Source: Flexamia atlantica
Taxonomy: Eukaryota > Arthropoda > Insecta > Hemiptera > Cicadellidae
Direction of reading: 5' to 3'
Length of the DNA: 64,000 bases
Assembly: GCA_035578135.1 (NCBI GenBank)
Contig: JAQJVK010000019.1
Location: forward strand, 1,922,001-1,986,000
This document shows positions 47,926 to 60,689 of this stretch, piece after piece (the stretch's first letter is position 1; every line of letters begins with the position of its first letter). Below the pieces are notes generated by a model. It was not told the origin of the DNA and made no database searches. It worked only from the letters and a program-made list of their open reading frames with translations. The translations under genes and the position numbers were made by a program.

Positions 47926-50900
47926 GGATGTAAATTTTGTTTCCTAAAAAATTCACAAACCGAGCTCTCCCCAACGACATCGTAATTATTAAGATCTGTT
48001 CAGATCTGTACGAGAGGTCTCGAGTGTTGATACTGTGAGAGTTTACAAACCACTAAGGCATTTGTCAAGTTTAGATAGACGCACCTAGACATACGTTCAC
48101 CCTTTTGTTTGCGGAGACTACCTTCTGACAGGCAGAGTACTCATCAATTTTAAAGGTACAGTACAAAAAGTTACATGAAATTTGTGAAACAAGTTTACCT
48201 GCACTCTGTTGTAAATTATCTCGGCAATAGAGATAGTGTAGCGCCTGCATCGACTGTGAGGCCACACAGGTGCAACCCTCTGTGCAAGGGGTTGCTTCAT
48301 GGCAAATGCAGGAAACCTTCTGGTGTGGGGTATATTTTTTTAATTTTACGTATCATTCATAAGTATATATCATAAGTTAAGACTAGTATCGAAGAAAAAT
48401 ATCCATTTTAAATTTAATCTTACTAAGCAGCCCAAACTAATAACCAACAGAATTACTTTTACACAATTTCAATAGCAATAAGAGAAATTTGCTTTTGTAT
48501 TTCATTATATTCTATTTTTATACTAAGCTACAGTTCACGGTTCACAGATAATTGTTAAAAAACTTTTAATCTATCATTACAAGCCCATTTGCAAATATCA
48601 TAAGCGTGGAGCAAAACAATTAAAATCGTGGTTACATTATAAAAAAAAGTTACAGTTTAAGTTCATGTACATTTTGTTTCATTGTAACTTTATTATGTTC
48701 ATGCATATGCTGTAAAATGTTCATGTATATAATCATGAGAGATGGCAATGATATAATACCAACTGATGGACTCGCATATCAATCAATAACCTATCATCAA
48801 ACAAATCAGCTGGTAACATTTGAACATAATTCAAACATTAAATTTATACACGAACACCGTAGTAGTAATCTAATAAATAACTTCTCGTTAGCTTAGGACC
48901 TACACCTGCAAAGCTTAGGACCTACACCTGCAAAAAATAAGCCACTTTTTTCAAATATTTCCTTACAAATCGGGAGTTCAAAATTTAGGTTACACACTAA
49001 AAGGTTTATCTAGAAAATTTAGAAATACTGAAATTCACCATAAAAATATTTATGTCCACAGATATATATATCCTGATATTTATATTATAATAATAGGGAA
49101 ATATTTTTTAGTGACGGTAGCAAAGCAAAAGTTGTTTGCTAAGATATTTAGAGAAAACTTTTGTTCATTTATAATCATTATAAAATTTTAAATCAAAGTT
49201 TTTGTTGGAAAGAGAAGACTACGCACATGATTACAAGTGTTAATCCCGGTCAATGTTATATGTCAATGAATATCGAATGAAGCGTGATATCCCTCCGCCT
49301 TTACGTATTCACATCACGCTCCCACATACATGGTTCGGTCACGGGAAATTTGTTTAATTTATTGTGCCAACCAACGCACACTTGATAAGGATTTGATTAG
49401 TGAAAGTTGCTAATTTCTTATTTGATAGGATATTTTTAATTTGTTTTTTACAAACAATTCGTGGGGACTATTCAATAAGTGCTCAAATGATTTTCTAGGA
49501 CAGCAAAAACCACATGGTGGGTGAATATATGATTGTTTTTTTTATTCACCCAAAAATCATTAAGGATATTCACAGTGATTTTTCTTTGTTATTTTGGTCT
49601 GTTGATACACTCTGTATATCATTTAAAAATTGTTTTTCTAGCTTTCAGCTTTAGGCTATAGAGTTACTAAACAAATGCGTTAATTATTTATATAAAATAA
49701 CATAACTTTTTATAATTAAAAAATATTAAAGTGTTCCGTTTACTGCCTTGTGTGGTTTGAGGCTTTCTTAAGATCTTCAGAGGTAAATTTTTTTGCGTGA
49801 ATAAAGTTTATTGTAGAAAATAATCGCCTTCAGAAAACATTATTAATAAAGTTAAGTAAAATTATTAAGATCTTAAGTTAGTTGCGTGCCTACTTTTTTT
49901 AAGAAATAAAAATGACATGTCTTTTTGAGATGATTGCCTATCTGAATTACTGGTATAAATTCCCTATGATACTCATTGTAATTAGAATAACGAGTCAAAG
50001 TACGACAAAAATTATAGTTTAACTTTTTTATTTGGCTAAAGGAAAAATATTAGTAAAATATTAACTACCGCTAAAATTTGTTTCAAAATATATTCAAAGT
50101 AAGAAAACTCCTATAAAAGAAACAGTTAAAATTATGGGTGTTGCAATCTTTGTAAAATAAATTAAATATCTAGGCTAGTACTCATTCAGATTAAGAAAGC
50201 TCCTGTAAAAGAAAAAGTCAAAATTATGGGTGTTAAATCTTTGTAAAATTCATTAAATATGTAGGCTAGGTCATTTAGTTTGTATAAAATTAAAATGCAA
50301 GCACGTTGAAAAAATTCAGAAGTAAAAATTTAAACTCTCTATTCAACAAAAAAATCATATACAAATGGAAAACTAACCATTTTATAACCCATTTAATTTA
50401 AGCTAGTTTAGATCCCTGTATAAAACGCAAACATGTGTTAGTAACATCATTTCCTGAAGTTTATCAACCGCAAGAGTATAAGGCGATCTTCTCTCAGCAC
50501 AAGAGATTAATCAAGATGGAATTACAACTTGGCATTATGCAGTAACGCGATTTGCCTCATTATCATGTATCTTGTCATTGAACTAAAGCTGCGTTGACTA
50601 CCCGGTCTACTCGTTGCCTTTGCCTAATTATCTATATGGGTAGACTTTCATAAGCAGGACTTAAAAAACCGAATGAAAACATCGAACTGGATACTATCGA
50701 TATTTCTTTTGTTTATATATTTAGATTGTAAAACATAATCAATTCTAACCATAGGAATAATCAATTGTAAACGATCTCAAATGGTGTATAAAATAGTAAA
50801 TGATTTGATCATCAATGTAGGTTACATGTTTTTAATCATAATTATAGCCAAACAGTTATTTGTATATTCAAACAAATAAGAATTTACTATAGAAGAAAAA

Positions 50901-51207
50901 CTTAACCAAAACCAATTTGAAAATGACAATCATCAGTCAACCAAGCAGACGACACTAGCGACTGACAGTGAATCAAGTGCAAAATGGTGAACAATGTGGA
51001 ATATTTTAAGTATGTTAGATTAGTTAAAGGTAGTCGAGTTTTGTTATTAGAGTTAATAATGAGTTTAATTCATAGTACCTGGTGGACCGAGCCTTGCTCG
51101 GTGTTATTTCATGTTTACCAGTTCATCCAGTTACTAGAAAATATTTCAATGTCATAAAATTTATCCATATAAACCTTTTTTTTGCTCCATGGACTCTTCA
51201 TCCCACC
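47926..51207. other. AT-rich sequence, no gene recognised
   Basis: Holds short open frames near 48070-48375 without recognised motif, an exact short tandem duplication at 48896-48934 (CTTAGGACCTACACCTGCAA), and the tandem repeat listed at 50094-50280. TATATGGGTAGACTTTCAT at about 50634 recurs in the palindrome at 51711. Confidence 0.5.
50094..50280. repeat. Two-copy tandem duplication, about 95 bp
   Basis: Two adjacent diverged copies share AAAATTATGGGTGTT, TCTTTGTAAAAT and TAGGCTAG in the same order. Not coding. Confidence 0.7.
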
Positions 51208-51530
51208 TGCTGTATTTTCCCTTGATAGCTGTCGATTCCAAACAGCTGTTATGATCACTTCATTTGTTTACACTTTCCTTGTTTATTTTCGTTGCTATTA
51301 CGGCAACCCATAAGGCCAATGTTAAAATTTTACAACTTTAAAATTCTATTTATTACGTTATGAGATTTTCTCTGACCAAGTAATCTGCGTAAAAGACGTT
51401 TTTGAGTCATAAATTACTTATTTCTAGACTTTGAAGGAAATCCTCGGAGCCGTTTTTGAGATAAATGTGCAAGCATACAAGCAAGCAAGCAAGCACGATA
51501 ACATTACTCATATAAGAGTATAGGATAGCT
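51208..51530 (-). mobile_element. Helitron-related fragment, copy 2
   Basis: Nearly identical to 12374-12705, with the same minus-strand TCCTATACTCTTATATGAG start and AAGC repeats. Both copies end near TGTATTTTCCCTTGATAGCT on the plus strand, which defines the family boundary. Confidence 0.5.
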
Positions 51531-51710
51531 AGACTAGTACAGGTTTAGACTAGTAAGCTGATATGTTTATATGTTCTTTTGTTAGAACACGTGACATAAA
51601 CAACGATGGATATATTGAAATATCGATAGTATTTAGTTCGATATTCCCATATATCGATAGTATTAAGTTCGATGTATTTCGATGTTTTCATTCGGTTTTT
51701 GGAGTCCTTA

Positions 51711-51742
51711 TGAAAGTCTACCCCTATATGGGTAGACTTTCA
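51711..51742. repeat. 13-bp perfect inverted repeat around 6 bp
   Basis: TGAAAGTCTACCC and GGGTAGACTTTCA flank CTATAT. The right half with its flank is repeated at about 50634-50652. It may be the tip of a mobile element spanning roughly 50.6-51.7 kb. Confidence 0.7.
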
Positions 51743-51927
51743 TTATCAGCATTCAATATACCGGGAGTCCACAAATTATATTTACAAATTTAATTATTAA
51801 CTAGAGGCTTGAAGGGGCTAATATCCCCTAAATATAATCCTTCTTTTATATAGTGCAAAATACCTTCTTAGAAAATAGGCTTTTGGATCCACAAAATTAT
51901 GATTATATCTAGCATTTGGTTTTAAAT

Positions 51928-52563
51928 AAACAAAGCAGACCTTTTTACATCCCAATGGTTTTAAAATGACAGCTATTTTACGTTATTTCTCATTTTATAG
52001 TAATCTTAAAGCAATTTCAGTATTTTTCCCGCGTCCCTGGGATGGAGACCTTCAATTTCAGCCCCCTCCCATCATCCTGCGACCTTCCAAACGCCCACAA
52101 TTTCGGCGCAAAAATTTCCCCTACGTAATTATATATATATAAATAATTTGGTATTAAATCTGCATCGTTATAACATAAAGTAAACAAACGTACTTAACTT
52201 TTTATAATTTTATATTATGAAAAAACTCAAACCCTTAATTCTTGTAAAATCGTAAAATCTTAAATTTAAATTTTTATTTGTTATAGTACATTGGACGTGC
52301 ATAGTTAGCTGCATTTTGAAAAAAATCCCACATGTCAACATCTAGCATGTGGTTTTGAATCAAGCATTAGCACCACATGTTTAATGTAAACAAAGCAAAC
52401 GTTTTTCAATCCAAATGCATTTAAATGGAAGATATCTTTCGTTTTTTCTCATTTTCTGGTAGATTTGGACACAATCTGATATTTTTCCCGACCCCCTGGG
52501 ACCGAGACCTTTAATTTGAGCCCTCTCCCATCATCCTGCGAGCTGTCAAATTCTCACAATTTT
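51928..52563. repeat. Diverged direct duplication, about 175 bp at a 461-bp offset
   Basis: 51928-52100 and 52389-52563 share AAACAAAGCA, TTTCTCATTTT, GGGA--GAGACCTT and CCTCCCATCATCCTGCGA in order. Old duplication of unknown origin. No gene. Confidence 0.7.
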
Positions 52564-52649
52564 GATTTAAAAAGTCGCTTACAGAATTAATAATATAGAA
52601 GATAGATAACAGCATTATACATGAAATAAGAAAATATAATTTATTCTAC

Positions 52650-53040
52650 TGAAAAGGATTATTTACAAAGTTTTGGTTACATATTATAAAAAAGGTTAAC
52701 CTAACTCTACATGTGTTAGGAGTAGGAGTGTAAATAAAAGGATTATTTACTAAGTTTTAGTTGCATACAATAAAAGGTTAACCGAACTCAACGTGTGTTA
52801 GGAGTAGGAGTGTAAGTAAAAGGATTATTTACAAAGTTTTAATTACATACTATAAAAGGTTAACCTAACTCAACATATTTTAGGAGTAGGAGTGTAAGTA
52901 AAAGGATTATTAGTACAAGGTTTTGGTTACATACTATAACAGGTTAACCTAAGTCAACATGTGTTAGGAGTAGGAGTATAAGTAAAAGGATTATTTACAA
53001 AGTTTTAGTTACATACTATAAACGGTTAACCTAACTCAAC
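52650..53040. repeat. About 83-bp tandem repeat, 5 copies
   Basis: Units start AAAAGGATTATTTACAAAGT and include GGTTAACCTAACTCAACATG and GTTAGGAGTAGGAGTGTAAG. The last copy runs into the stop end of the transposase relic. Confidence 0.85.
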
Positions 53041-54619
53041 ATGTGCGCCATCCTTGGAGTGCTCTCAGTAGTTCTAGACGATATTCAAGCTCTCTCCAAG
53101 TATTGCGCAGATGATTCTCATCAATTGTTTGAAATTTATCTATCATTCTTTGCCGAAGTTCAACAAGATTCTGAACCTTTGTTCTATACAGGGTGTCTCC
53201 CCTAAGTTGTCTCAAATGGATTGCGGACGAACTAGTAGTCCTACATAGATGAAACAAAATCATACTCCACTAAATCGACCGCAAGGAACAACATAAAAAT
53301 ATTTTTATGCTTTTTAAAATACAGGGTGTTCCAAAAACCGGGGGTCATGGGTTCGAATCTCAGAATTTTTAAATGTAAACATATGTCATGTTATGCATCG
53401 TTTTAAAGCTCTAAACAAGACGAACAGTTTGGTGGAAACAGAATTCACTTATCTTTATTCATTACAAAATGGCGGCCATTTTAGTGAAAAATATTGGTAT
53501 TTACGGAATACCCTGTATCTCGAGAACTACAAAACGTATTTTTGGTCTGTTTAAACAATATTAATCCTCGTTAACTCAGCTTTAATTTGATATACGACAT
53601 GCCAACATTTAAAAAATAAAAGTTTTTGACAGAGCATTTTATTTTGTTTTAATGTTGGTAGCCCTGAAAGTCAAAAAAATTAAATGGCAACATATGTCAA
53701 ATAGCACATCATTTTACAGGTCTTGCAAAGACCAACAACTTTTCAATTTACACCTAGCTGCTACCTTTGGTGGTTTTGTAGTTATAAGCGAAGAACTCCA
53801 TTTTACCATATAAAGCCCATGTTAAAAATGTAGTCTTCAGGGCATTTAAATTTGCATCAGTTAAACCTAAGTACTGCACATTTAACATGGGCTTTATATG
53901 GTAAAATGGAGTTTTTTGCTTATAACTACAAAAGCACCAAAGATAGCAGCTAGGTGTAAATTGAAAAGTTGTTGGTCTTTGCAAGACCTGTAAAATGATG
54001 TGCTATTTGACATATGTTGCCATTTAAATTTTTTGACTTTCAGGGCAACCAACATTAAAACAAAATAAAATGCACTGTCAAAAACCTTTATTTTTTAAAT
54101 GTTGGCATGTCGTATATCAAATTAAAGCTGAGTTAACGAGGATTAATAATATTTTAACAGACCAAAAATACGTTTTGTAGTTCTCGAGATACAGGGTATT
54201 CCGTAAATACCAATATTTTTCACTAAAATGGTCGCCATTTTGAAACGAATAAAGATAAGTGAATTCTGTTTTCACCAAATTGTTCGTCTTGTTTAGAGCT
54301 TTAAAACGATGCATAACATGACATATGTTTACATTTAAAAATTCTGAGATTCGAACCCATGACCCCCGGTTTTTGGAACACCCTGTATTTTAAAAAGCAT
54401 AAAAATATTTTTATGTTGTTCCTTGCGGTCGATTTAGTGGAGTATGACATCTATGTAGGACTACTAGTTCGTCCGCAATCCATTTGAGACACCTTAGGTG
54501 AGACACCCTGTATACTGCATCCTTAACAAACCCCAAACGAAGAAATCCATTGGAGTAACATCAGGGGAACGAGAGAACCCAGCAACACACTTTGCCTTAT
54601 CTTCCGGAGAGAATGCCAT
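53037..54619 (-). pseudogene. Transposase relic (Tc1/mariner-like) split by a foldback element
   Basis: The minus strand starts at ATG (54619) with MAFSPEDKAKCVAG, resembling the start of the N-terminal DNA-binding domain, then passes directly to FSRSPDVTPMDFFVWGLLRM QY, the final catalytic SPD-TP-DFF-WG block. The frame is then broken by the 1322-bp insertion at 53189-54510 and resumes as YRTKVQNLVELRQRMIDKFQ and LRNTWRELEYRLELLRALQG. Most of the catalytic core between the N-terminus and SPD block is deleted, so it was already defective. Family assignment is from the C-terminal block by eye. Confidence 0.75.
53189..54510. mobile_element. Large foldback element, arms about 630 bp
   Basis: Near-perfect inverted arms (53189-53824 and 53884-54510) flank a loop of about 60 bp. 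The tips are CAGGGTGTCTCC and GAGACACCCTG with flanking TATA duplication. A second CAGGGTGTTCC tip lies inside each arm (about 53323 and 54387), suggesting one foldback formed inside another. No coding sequence; short open frames in the arms mirror each other. Confidence 0.9.
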
Positions 54620-56744
54620 TTACATTCATTTCGCTGTTAAGGTTACACGCAAATGATTAACAACAATGAAAACTTGACCCATATAAACTTGAGAACATTT
54701 TTTTTTTATAAAAAACAAACACCACAGAAATGTTACTATTACTTTTTATTCCACATACATTTAAAATTGTAAAGATAATATATAGACACCCGGTATATTA
54801 ACTTCAGTTTAATAAGACCAGCATTCGAATTCAGTTAATGTTTTGGTAATGGTTTAATCAAAATCAAATGTACCGGGACATAATGTCAGGTGGATAATTT
54901 AACTGCCTACAGAAAAAAGGAACGTATCCACATTTTTGTCACATTTGGTTCACAGTTCAGGGGCTTCAACTTGAATTTTATAAATTAAATAAATACTTTG
55001 TTACTAAATATGTGGCATGAAAAATTTGAACTCCGCACCTTACTTAAAAGTTGTTTCTCAATCCAAATTAAACACGAAATCAGCTGCATAATTAATCTCG
55101 AAGTTGATAATTTAATACCGTGTGGTATACTATTAATACTGTGGTAGGTATTATGAAAAGACAATTTCTTGTTTATAACCATTGCATACAACTTTTCCTC
55201 TCTATTCAGGCGATGTACATTTTATTCAATAAAAAAGTAATCCTTGGAGGCGGGATGTTGGAGTTCGCTCCCTAACAGCTCCATCTAAGTTTGATCGGGA
55301 AAGGCGGAAGTTATGTTTGGCCCGAAAAAACTTGGCGTGATTCTTAAAAGTGAATATCTACAAGGAAGTATTACAAAAAATTAATCGTATTTACGTGAAG
55401 TACTGCGTGTTCTTCGCGTTTCTTAGTCTAACTTAGAAAATTTATTTGGAAATATTTTAATTACAGCCTTGTAACCTCTTTTAGTAAAAGTATGAAAAAG
55501 ATTAGTTTAGATTTTTCTTGTCTTTAAAAGTAGCAAGCTCAATATGGAAGTTTTATCCCAAAGTTAAACTGAGGTTTCGATGATATTGGAAATTGTGTGT
55601 ACTTGGCGGAAACTTCCGCAGTTTTTAACATCATTACCTTATTCTTATAATATTTTTATTAACCATGTTATATTTTCGTCTAATGAATACACGAACTTTT
55701 TTGTATTTATACGTTTTATTTTGAAATTGATTTTCCCAAACGGAACACTGTCAATGAAAGATCGAATGCCTCATGACCTAGGAGAGAATTATTTGATTTT
55801 GAGAATGATGATTGATTATTTACGTGGGTTTGCTTCCCAAAGTGTAAAATCTTTTTTAATCACTGAAATATAGGTTAAAATATCCTTCCTCTGACTGGTT
55901 TTGAAACCTCACACACAGTCCATTCCGTCCTCGCGTCACAACAAAGAGCAACCGAAGTTCACAACTGCTGATTGGATCACACACAGGCTAGTTAGCCGAG
56001 GTCCCGTCTCTGGCATCTCTTCATAACAAACAAAAAACTGCCTCATTATTCGCTCTTATACAGCAGATGAATTACTTAGGTGCGACATTTTTCTCGATTT
56101 CAAATAGCTTTCCAGTAGAAACTGATATTTCACTCGTATCTACTTCACGATAAGTTTTTTTGAACCAAGCCAGATTGTATAATGTGACTTGCATCCTTCT
56201 ATCTTTTTATTATATGCGGGCCAATTGAGATAACGACTCTTTCAATATGTACCTAATTGAATAATAGTTTTTAATTAATTGATTTTGTAGTTATTTTGGT
56301 TTGAGGTGATGCAGAAATAACGAGGCATAATGTCTATGTCTATGGATATGTAATTGCATGTAATATGTTAAAAAAAAAAACTATTCTCATTCTTACATAA
56401 GAACACCTCGAAGAATGGGTTAGTGAATAATATATTTCTTGTGGAAGTCTTGTTGATTCATGTAAGGTTGGAATTAAAGGTTTTCATAAATTTCAAAGAA
56501 ACCTTTTGATCGAAAAAGAATTCGATGATGTTCAGAAATTCCTATCTACCTCAAATTTTAATAATGTGATTTAATGTGATTTTTTATTCGATGAGCTGTA
56601 CTTATTGCATTAATTTTATTGACTGCTATTATTATTATTGTTGTTATTTTGTATCATACCTTTGACGATTGGGATATGCTTGTAATGTATTTTATTCACG
56701 AATAAAGAATGCCTATGTCTTGTAGAGTTGCAGTAAAAAGAGTT
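54620..56744. other. AT-rich sequence, no gene recognised
   Basis: Short open frames only, for example 55580-55873 on the plus strand, without recognised motifs. A possible LINE 3' tail (AATAAAGAATGCCTATGTC) lies at 56702-56720. Confidence 0.5.
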
Positions 56745-57660
56745 ACGATTTATTAATTTATTCATGCACAAAGTCACAAAGTACACCATATACAAGGAGT
56801 TTTCTTAATGGTAGGTGACATGTCAAACCACAAATCCAAGTTACAAATTTAAAAATTCGTCAACGTTATAAAACATATGGTCCTTAAGGTATCTAATAAG
56901 TTTAGTTTTAAAACTTTTAATGGAAGTTTCGTTGCGAATATTGAGGTAGTTTGTTATATAATCGGCTGCCTGTATAAAATGGAGTTCTTTCAAAAACAGT
57001 TGTTCTGTGTATGGGAAGATGAAGATGATTATTTCTAATGGGATAACTATGTCCGGATTTTAAAAGAGGAAATTTGTGAGGATTATCTTTAACAAAGAGA
57101 AGGGTTTGTAAAATAAAAATGCATGGCATTGGCAGTAAATCAAGTTTTTTGAAAATGGGTTTAGAAGAAGCTCTATAGCTAGATTGTGTCATAGTTCGAA
57201 CGATGCACTTTTGTATTTTAAATACGGCAGAACTGGTTTGTGAATTACCCCAAAAGATTATACCATACATTAAATATGAATAAATACAGGCATAATAAAC
57301 CATTTTGAGATATTCAATACTGAGAATCTTTGACAAAGACAAAATAAGAAAGTGGCCCCTACTTAAAGTATTTGTGAGATGAACAATGTGAGAATCCCAT
57401 TTTAAAGAAGAATCAATATGTAATCCCAAGAAATTATGAACTTTTGATGTGCTAATTAAAGGTGTGAGGTAAGAATCATCTGAGAATCTGGAATTTGAAT
57501 AATTTAAATGAAAATTAATTGCAAAAGTCTTTTCCTTGTTTAAAAGAAGACCATTAGCTTGAAACCATGAATTCATTGTTGATAGATCATTTTGTAAATT
57601 TTGAAGAAGACCTACCTGAGTGGAGTGTTTGGTAATAGAAGAAGAAGATTTAACTGAACA
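56745..57660 (-). mobile_element. LINE 3' half
   Basis: The minus strand encodes MNSWFQANGLLLNKEKTFAI, then KVHNFLGLHIDSSLKWDSHI, YSYLMYGIIFWGNSQTSSAV and RTPFYTGSRLYNKLPQY, the thumb and tail of a LINE reverse transcriptase after the catalytic palm. It is open for about 219 codons with upstream continuation of the NDLSTMNSWFQ block. Palm and endonuclease are missing. Related to the LINE at 9.4 kb but not identical. Confidence 0.85.
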
Positions 57661-60600
57661 TTTTAATAAAACTTTTTCAGACTTACACCTCTTATTAGAA
57701 AGTTACAGATAAGAATCTCCCACTGAAAACTAATAAAAAAAAGCATTCTGATAAAATATTGAATAAAATAGAAATATTAAAAAAAAATTATTTGTCCTAC
57801 AGAATCTTTTCGGCGAAAATATAATGTAACACCTACGCGTTGCAGATTCTAGTTTGTGGGGATGAGACTAAAAAGTTCCAATATTGTCAATGTAAACAGC
57901 GTTTTCAATATCATCGATAGCTACGTTTGACTTTGAGATAAACTTTCATATTGAGCTTGTATTTTTTATTAGCTCGTTTTCAAGGAAAAGCCAAGAGAAC
58001 GAAATTTTAACATCGGGAAATCATTATCATAATTATAAGAAAAGTCGTAAAATATTGTAATGGTTGTTAAATAGGGGAAAGTAATTTACGAATAAACAAA
58101 GTAAACTGAATATATGTTTTACCAGAGGCACAGGTAATGATTTCGCTTTCCGTCACTGCTTCGGTATGTGTGTATGTACGTAAGGCAATAATTGAAAAAA
58201 GTAGTTGCACAGATTATTATTAGTTATACAAAAACATTTGAAAGCTGATCGAAAATACAAGATTAAATTCTAAAGAAAATCTCTTGAATCTTTTTTAACG
58301 ATTTCGTTTATCAAATCGTAAAAAAAGATTAAATCAACATCTTGCAATCAGAAAAATGCATTTTCTCCGATAGCGGATGGTGTAAGGTGTTCTCCGACCA
58401 CAGGTGGCGCTAGGGACAGTAGCTGATCCTTCGGTACCCGAGTCACAAGTCCTAGAAACTTAAACAGAGCGATCTCGAATCAATGCGGCTTTCACTGACA
58501 TTAAACTCGTGATTTAGTTTTCAGATTATTGATGATCGGTAGGTTTACTATTTTTGATAGGAATAGAGATTTAAAATACTACTTTTGCGAGTGTATGAGT
58601 TTTTATCGAGGGCTAGTACGTAAAAACCCCTTGGTTATACTATTAAACATAGGCATTTCATTAATTTCACAGTCCATTAATTAAAATTTAGACCTAACTA
58701 CCGTTTCTAAATTACAATCTAATACGATTTCCTTCGATACCCTTTCCATACTTTGATTTAAATACAAGTTTGTGCTCCTACTATAACTCTAATTAACACG
58801 CAAGAATTTGTAGATATTCCTTTGAAACCCAGTTGCAATTATAATTTTGAATTTGATAAATGTACTATACAAATCTTCTGTATTTTACTTGATCCACAAT
58901 CTCAGTCCTAGAAACAATGTCGCATTTCATAGAAACCGCGAGTCAACAGGCAGCTGGTGATTAAAAGACAATATTAACAAAGAGCAATTCCACCGTGGAC
59001 AAACCGTTGTTGAACAATTCCAACATGGCGACACCACTAGCGTGTTGAAACAACGGCTAATACTCGGACAGAGAAATACCATTCAACTCTATCTTGATTC
59101 TTATTGGGGAAAAAGCCCAGAAAATTAATAAGTCCAGCTCAATTTCAAATTGGTATGTGGTGAGCCTTCAAACATTATGATAACTTCTTTGTTTGAAACT
59201 CATTGTTGGTAATGGTGATTATGTTTTGATTTTGATTTGAAAATTCAATCAAGTCATTGGATTCACGTCTCGTATTCAAAACATTCTTTTGGTGTCATAC
59301 CGTCAGAGCCAGCGATTACAAATAGTTTCAAAGGGACCTTGAATGAATCTCGGCACACATTTGTAGTTTCTCACTAAGGCGTTATGTCCTTAGTTTCCTT
59401 TTAAGCGAATTTCCCCTATAGGCAAGAAGCTGTACTCATGGTAAGACATAAGCCCGAGACCATGATAACTTTTCGTTTTGGGGCCCCCAGAAGCAATAAA
59501 CACTATTCGCTCATTTTCATAAATATATTTATGTGAGTGCGCGCGCGCGTGTGTGTTTGTGAGAGAGAGAGTTTCAGCGCGATAACTCGCGTAAAAAAAT
59601 GGTCCGATCTTAATGAAATTTGCCATGGATGTGTAAAGTAGTAATTTATTCGGACGAATTCGTAAACCAGCCCGATCGGACAACCGGAAGGGGGGTAAAG
59701 GGGGGTAAACCCCCCAAACATGGGTTTTTTGAGTATTTTACATAGAAAAATAAAGATAATCCAATTTTTGTTGGCACCACTGAATTCAGCTAAAAAACAA
59801 ACAATTTGGTATTCTGAATCACTGCTCTATGTCCATTAGTTACCGAGATATTGAAAGTGGTAAATGTAGTGCGATGTCCAAATGTTAACCTTATGGCAAA
59901 TAAGTAAAATTCTATATCTCGCTTATTTCTCAACACAACTTGATAAAACTTGGTAAATGGCTTCTTCTAGTTCAGATTTACTAAATATTGAGTTTAAACC
60001 ACCCAGTTTTAATATACCCGTAGCAGAAACCTGCATACTCATTCCCCATGTTATTCTTATGAAGCTTACAAAAACATGTCATGTCTTGCTATGTTGGATT
60101 GAAATATGTTGTTTTGCACTTGAAATTCGCTGATTATGCAGGTCTGCTGCAACGGGGGTATTTTACAATTTATCGGCTAAAGCAGACTTAGTTTAACTCT
60201 GCTGCCATTAAAACTCCCTTCAGGTTGTGAATCGAACTTGGAGACCTTGGTGCTTGTTCGTGGATAGGCAATACGATCGATTATTGAGAATATTATACAA
60301 ACTTTCGAAAGTTTTACGTGGAAACCTCAAGACAGTGTCAAGTAGATAAATTACTTCTTTATTGTCTGTTGTAGATTCTGGAAGTCCCCGGGGTGAATCC
60401 AGGCATAAGACCTACTTCGGTTAATGTACTCACTATATTATAACTATTTAATCCTTAAAAACCAAACTATTTTCTCCTCTAAATGAAAAAAAACATAACT
60501 CGAGTTTCACTGCGCAATCAGTATAATTTGACATAACTGTTTCTGATTTTGCCAGCTTTAAGTTACCTAACAGGATAAGACAGTAGCTTGTCATAACGGC

Positions 60601-60689
60601 TTTAAGTTTCAAAACAACTCCTTCAGGAACAAACTCCAGGAAGCTGGTAAGACCAGTTCGAGAACGTCGCGATACAGATTAGAATTGTA
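57661..60689. other. AT-rich sequence with a dispersed-repeat patch
   Basis: A patch at about 59500-59720 has alternating GCGC/GTGT simple sequence, then CGATAACTCGCGTAAAAAAA-like words shared with the centre of the foldback element at 16525-17313. CAGGTCTGCTGCAACGGGGG near 60140 recurs near 12255. No host exon was recognised. Confidence 0.5.
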
